NCBI GenBank assembly: GCA_029237695.1
Contig: CM055280.1
Span: forward strand, 30,981,102 to 31,045,101
Source: Conchocele bisecta
Taxonomy: Eukaryota; Mollusca; Bivalvia; Lucinida; Thyasiridae
Direction: 5' to 3'
Length of the DNA: 64,000 nucleotides
Each line of letters begins with the position of its first letter. The stretch's first letter is position 1. The notes beneath the pieces are model-generated. The model was not told the origin of the DNA, ran no database searches, and was given only the letters and a program-made list of their open reading frames with translations. A program made the translations under genes and the position numbers. Shown here piece after piece: positions 61,988-64,000 of this stretch.

Positions 61988-62459
61988 GATAAAGCCAAAC
62001 TTGCAAGCAGGGTATATAATTGAATACGCAGGCCAGTACTGGGTCAAGGTCACACACTTATATAAGTTAGCCCTATTTTCATTAGTAATCTTGCGGAAAT
62101 AAATTATATGGAAATACAAGATTCACCCAATTTTCATTAAAAATAAATTGTCTATCGTTCCTCTGTTGATTTCCCTTTCTCATCTAGTTTATCGGTTTAG
62201 CGTCAAATTTTCTGCGGTGGAACACAAAAAAAGAGCCAATAAATGAGCATGAAAATATGATTTGTTTTCTAACAGTTAATAGATAAATTGAAGAGGTCAA
62301 TGGAATATGGGGGAGGGGAGAGTTTTATTGCCTTATTACATTGACCATTTGAATTCTGTGGTAACAAAACTCATAGTTTCTCATTGGTTGTTATGTACGT
62401 GGTATGATGGTTGTGATAGCGAGAGAGTTACTTGTTACTGTGGTGAGAGGGAATATAGC
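61988..62459. other. Non-coding, no structure recognised
   Basis: It contains one GGGTCAAGGTCACA word (62041) as in the satellite units. Otherwise unremarkable. Confidence 0.4.
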
Positions 62460-62636
62460 CAGGGATTCCGCTGGCGATCGCCACTTTCGCAATTGGCGAT
62501 AAATATAAACAATTGGCGATAAAAAATTACAATTTTCGAGAAAAAAAACAAACAAAAACAAAACTCGAAAATTGTAATTTTTTATCGCCAATTTTTTGAA
62601 GTGGGGATTTTTTTATTTTCCCCAGCGGAATCCCTG
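62460..62636. repeat. MITE family E, copy 6, with TATAGC target duplication
   Basis: CAGGGATTCCGCTGGCGATC start and CCCCAGCGGAATCCCTG end. TATAGC at 62454-62459 and 62637-62642. Confidence 0.95.
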
Positions 62637-62660
62637 TATAGCCTGTTACTTCATCCAGGG

Positions 62661-62876
62661 ATCAACCCTTAGCATGCGGGAAACATAAATTGTCGTCTGC
62701 TGTTGTTCTATATTTTGTCTTCTTTCTCAATAAAAACACGGTTTGACAGCACTTTAGAATCATTTCCAATGGAAATGAATCTAAAGTGCTGTCATATCAT
62801 GTTTTTGATGATAGAAATGGGAAATAGAAAATAAACAGCAGACGACAAAATTTAATTCAGTATTGGATTGGTTAAG
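62661..62876. repeat. piggyBac-like MITE family D, copy 7 (worn ends)
   Basis: TCAACCCTTAGCATGCGGG start and CAGCAGACGACAAAATTTAA right arm; terminal TTAA on the left has mutated. Confidence 0.8.
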
Positions 62877-63397
62877 CTATCCTATCCCCAGGGGTCGTAA
62901 CTCTGGCCCCTTCCCCCCAATGCTAGGGGCCGATATTTAAAAAACAAATTCAACAAAAAAAATATTTTGAAAAGTAAAAAAAAGTATTACCGGTACATGC
63001 ATATATTTGTCCTATCATGCAATTATCTATTCGAAAATTTCAAACCCAGGGTTATGAAATTCAGGGTATTAATAAAAAAAATTCTTAATACATTGCAATA
63101 CAAAACTGCGAAAAAAATACTTTAAAAGATTACATCACAAAACTTGTAAAACATTTTTTTAATGGCGTTTTGTTTGTAATACATGTAATATAATTTTACT
63201 GAACATATGAGGAGGCTACTATTTAGAGAGGTGACTACTATTAAAATACATTCAGTCAAATTTGGCACAGAGAATGAACAATTTACAGTGTGCGATAAAT
63301 GCGATTTTCCCCAAAATTGTTAAAATTGGCCCCTTGCCCAAATGGTTGGCTCAAACCTGTCCTCCTAGGTCTTGTTCATACGGAAAAGTAACACGCT
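62877..63397. other. Non-coding AT-rich DNA
   Basis: No gene or recognisable repeat seen. Confidence 0.4.
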
Positions 63398-63688
63398 ACC
63401 AGGGGCGTAGCTAGCCAATTTGAACCTGCAGGCCTGGTTGACGACTTCGAGCACCGTTGGTGGGAGTATGCTAGGGGGGTCTGCCCCCCCCCACCCCCCC
63501 CCCCCCCCCAGAAAAAAAAATTTGAAATTAGAAGGTAAATGATGCACTCTGGCACATTTCAAAACACCTTTGTATTGGCAAAAAGTTGCCTATTTTTATT
63601 GAATTTTTGGCGTTTTTATTTTTTCCATTTTCTAGAAAATTCTGCAGGCCCGGGCCTGCAGTCCTTAATGCAGCTACGCGCCTGGCTA
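63398..63688. repeat. Inverted-end repeat starting CAGGGGCGTAGCTAGCC
   Basis: The left end CAGGGGCGTAGCTAGCC matches the inverted right end GCTACGCGCCTGGCTA. Within it are C-homopolymers (63483-63510) and a GCAGGCCCGGGCCTGC palindrome (63644-63659). Confidence 0.7.
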
Positions 63689-63861
63689 TACTCTCGTTGA
63701 GTTTATGCTGTTTGTTGGATTTAGAACATGTTTAAGGAGAAATTTGTTTTATTTTACCTCTTCATCCGCCAATTTGACACAAATTTCCACGCTATGAATA
63801 TTTAAAACATTTTACATTATTCAAGATGTTATCGTATTATATATATTCACCGTTCTTATTA

Positions 63862-63985
63862 ATAGAGCTATGGCTGAGAAAAGCGAGCTTATGAAATATG
63901 CGACCGGCATAGCTCCAGATCAGCCTGCGCATACGCGCAGTCTGATCTGGAGCTATGTTGTTCGTCAGTATGTCAGTTGGGCATG
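63862..63985. repeat. Dispersed bivalve-type repeat O, terminal copy
   Basis: AGCTCCAGATCAGCCTGCGC then ATACGCGCAGTCTGATCTGG form a hairpin around TGCGCATACGCGCA. Same family as 47466-47735. Confidence 0.75.
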
Positions 63986-64000
63986 CTTATGCAATTGCGA

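Overview
This window looks like animal nuclear DNA, most probably from a marine or freshwater bivalve mollusc. The evidence is the AT-rich, gene-poor, MITE-saturated composition, one multi-exon animal-type gene with GT-AG introns, and repeat types I associate with bivalve genomes: GTCC microsatellites next to hairpins, the 'gatccagatcagcctg' repeat, and SINE-like tails with AACAAA runs. The species is not determined, and the bivalve call is inference.

Region 1 (1 to about 9.6 kb) is the inner and right-hand part of a large virus-like Polinton/Maverick transposon; its left end lies outside the window. It encodes a retroviral-type DDE integrase (apparently intact), a protein-primed family B DNA polymerase with an internal HNH/endonuclease VII-like zinc module, a small Cys-rich protein, and a block of conserved but functionally uncharacterised proteins. 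Several ORFs that look like separate genes are halves of one gene split by frameshifts or nonsense codons (at about 600, 1475, 2860, 3754, 6088, 7581 to 8090 and 8731). This copy therefore appears dead, or carries uncorrected homopolymer errors. The packaging ATPase, maturation protease and canonical double-jelly-roll major capsid protein typical of Polintons are not recognisable here.

Region 2 (about 9.6 to 42 kb) contains no convincing host exon. It holds a Helentron/pearl-like element with about 170-bp core repeats (9971-11027), an element of about 4.7 kb with inverted ends carrying a decayed CXC-motif gene (about 16.75-21.46 kb), a 500-N assembly gap (21858-22357), a dead Tc1/mariner copy (31141-32572), and many palindromic MITEs, often nested. 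At least ten MITE families recur. Three of them share almost the same ends (CAGAGCTCCAGATAAGG) and make 6-bp target duplications. Others carry TTAA ends.

Region 3 (about 42 to 58.5 kb) holds the one host gene recognised: a CTD small phosphatase (SCP/CTDSP-like) on the + strand. Six consecutive exons encode nearly the whole protein, and every internal intron is phase 0. The reading frame is undamaged although the introns are packed with the same MITEs. Two partial duplications of exon edges lie inside its introns. The first coding exon was not found. From 58.2 to 64 kb the sequence is 3'UTR/downstream DNA with more copies of the same repeats.
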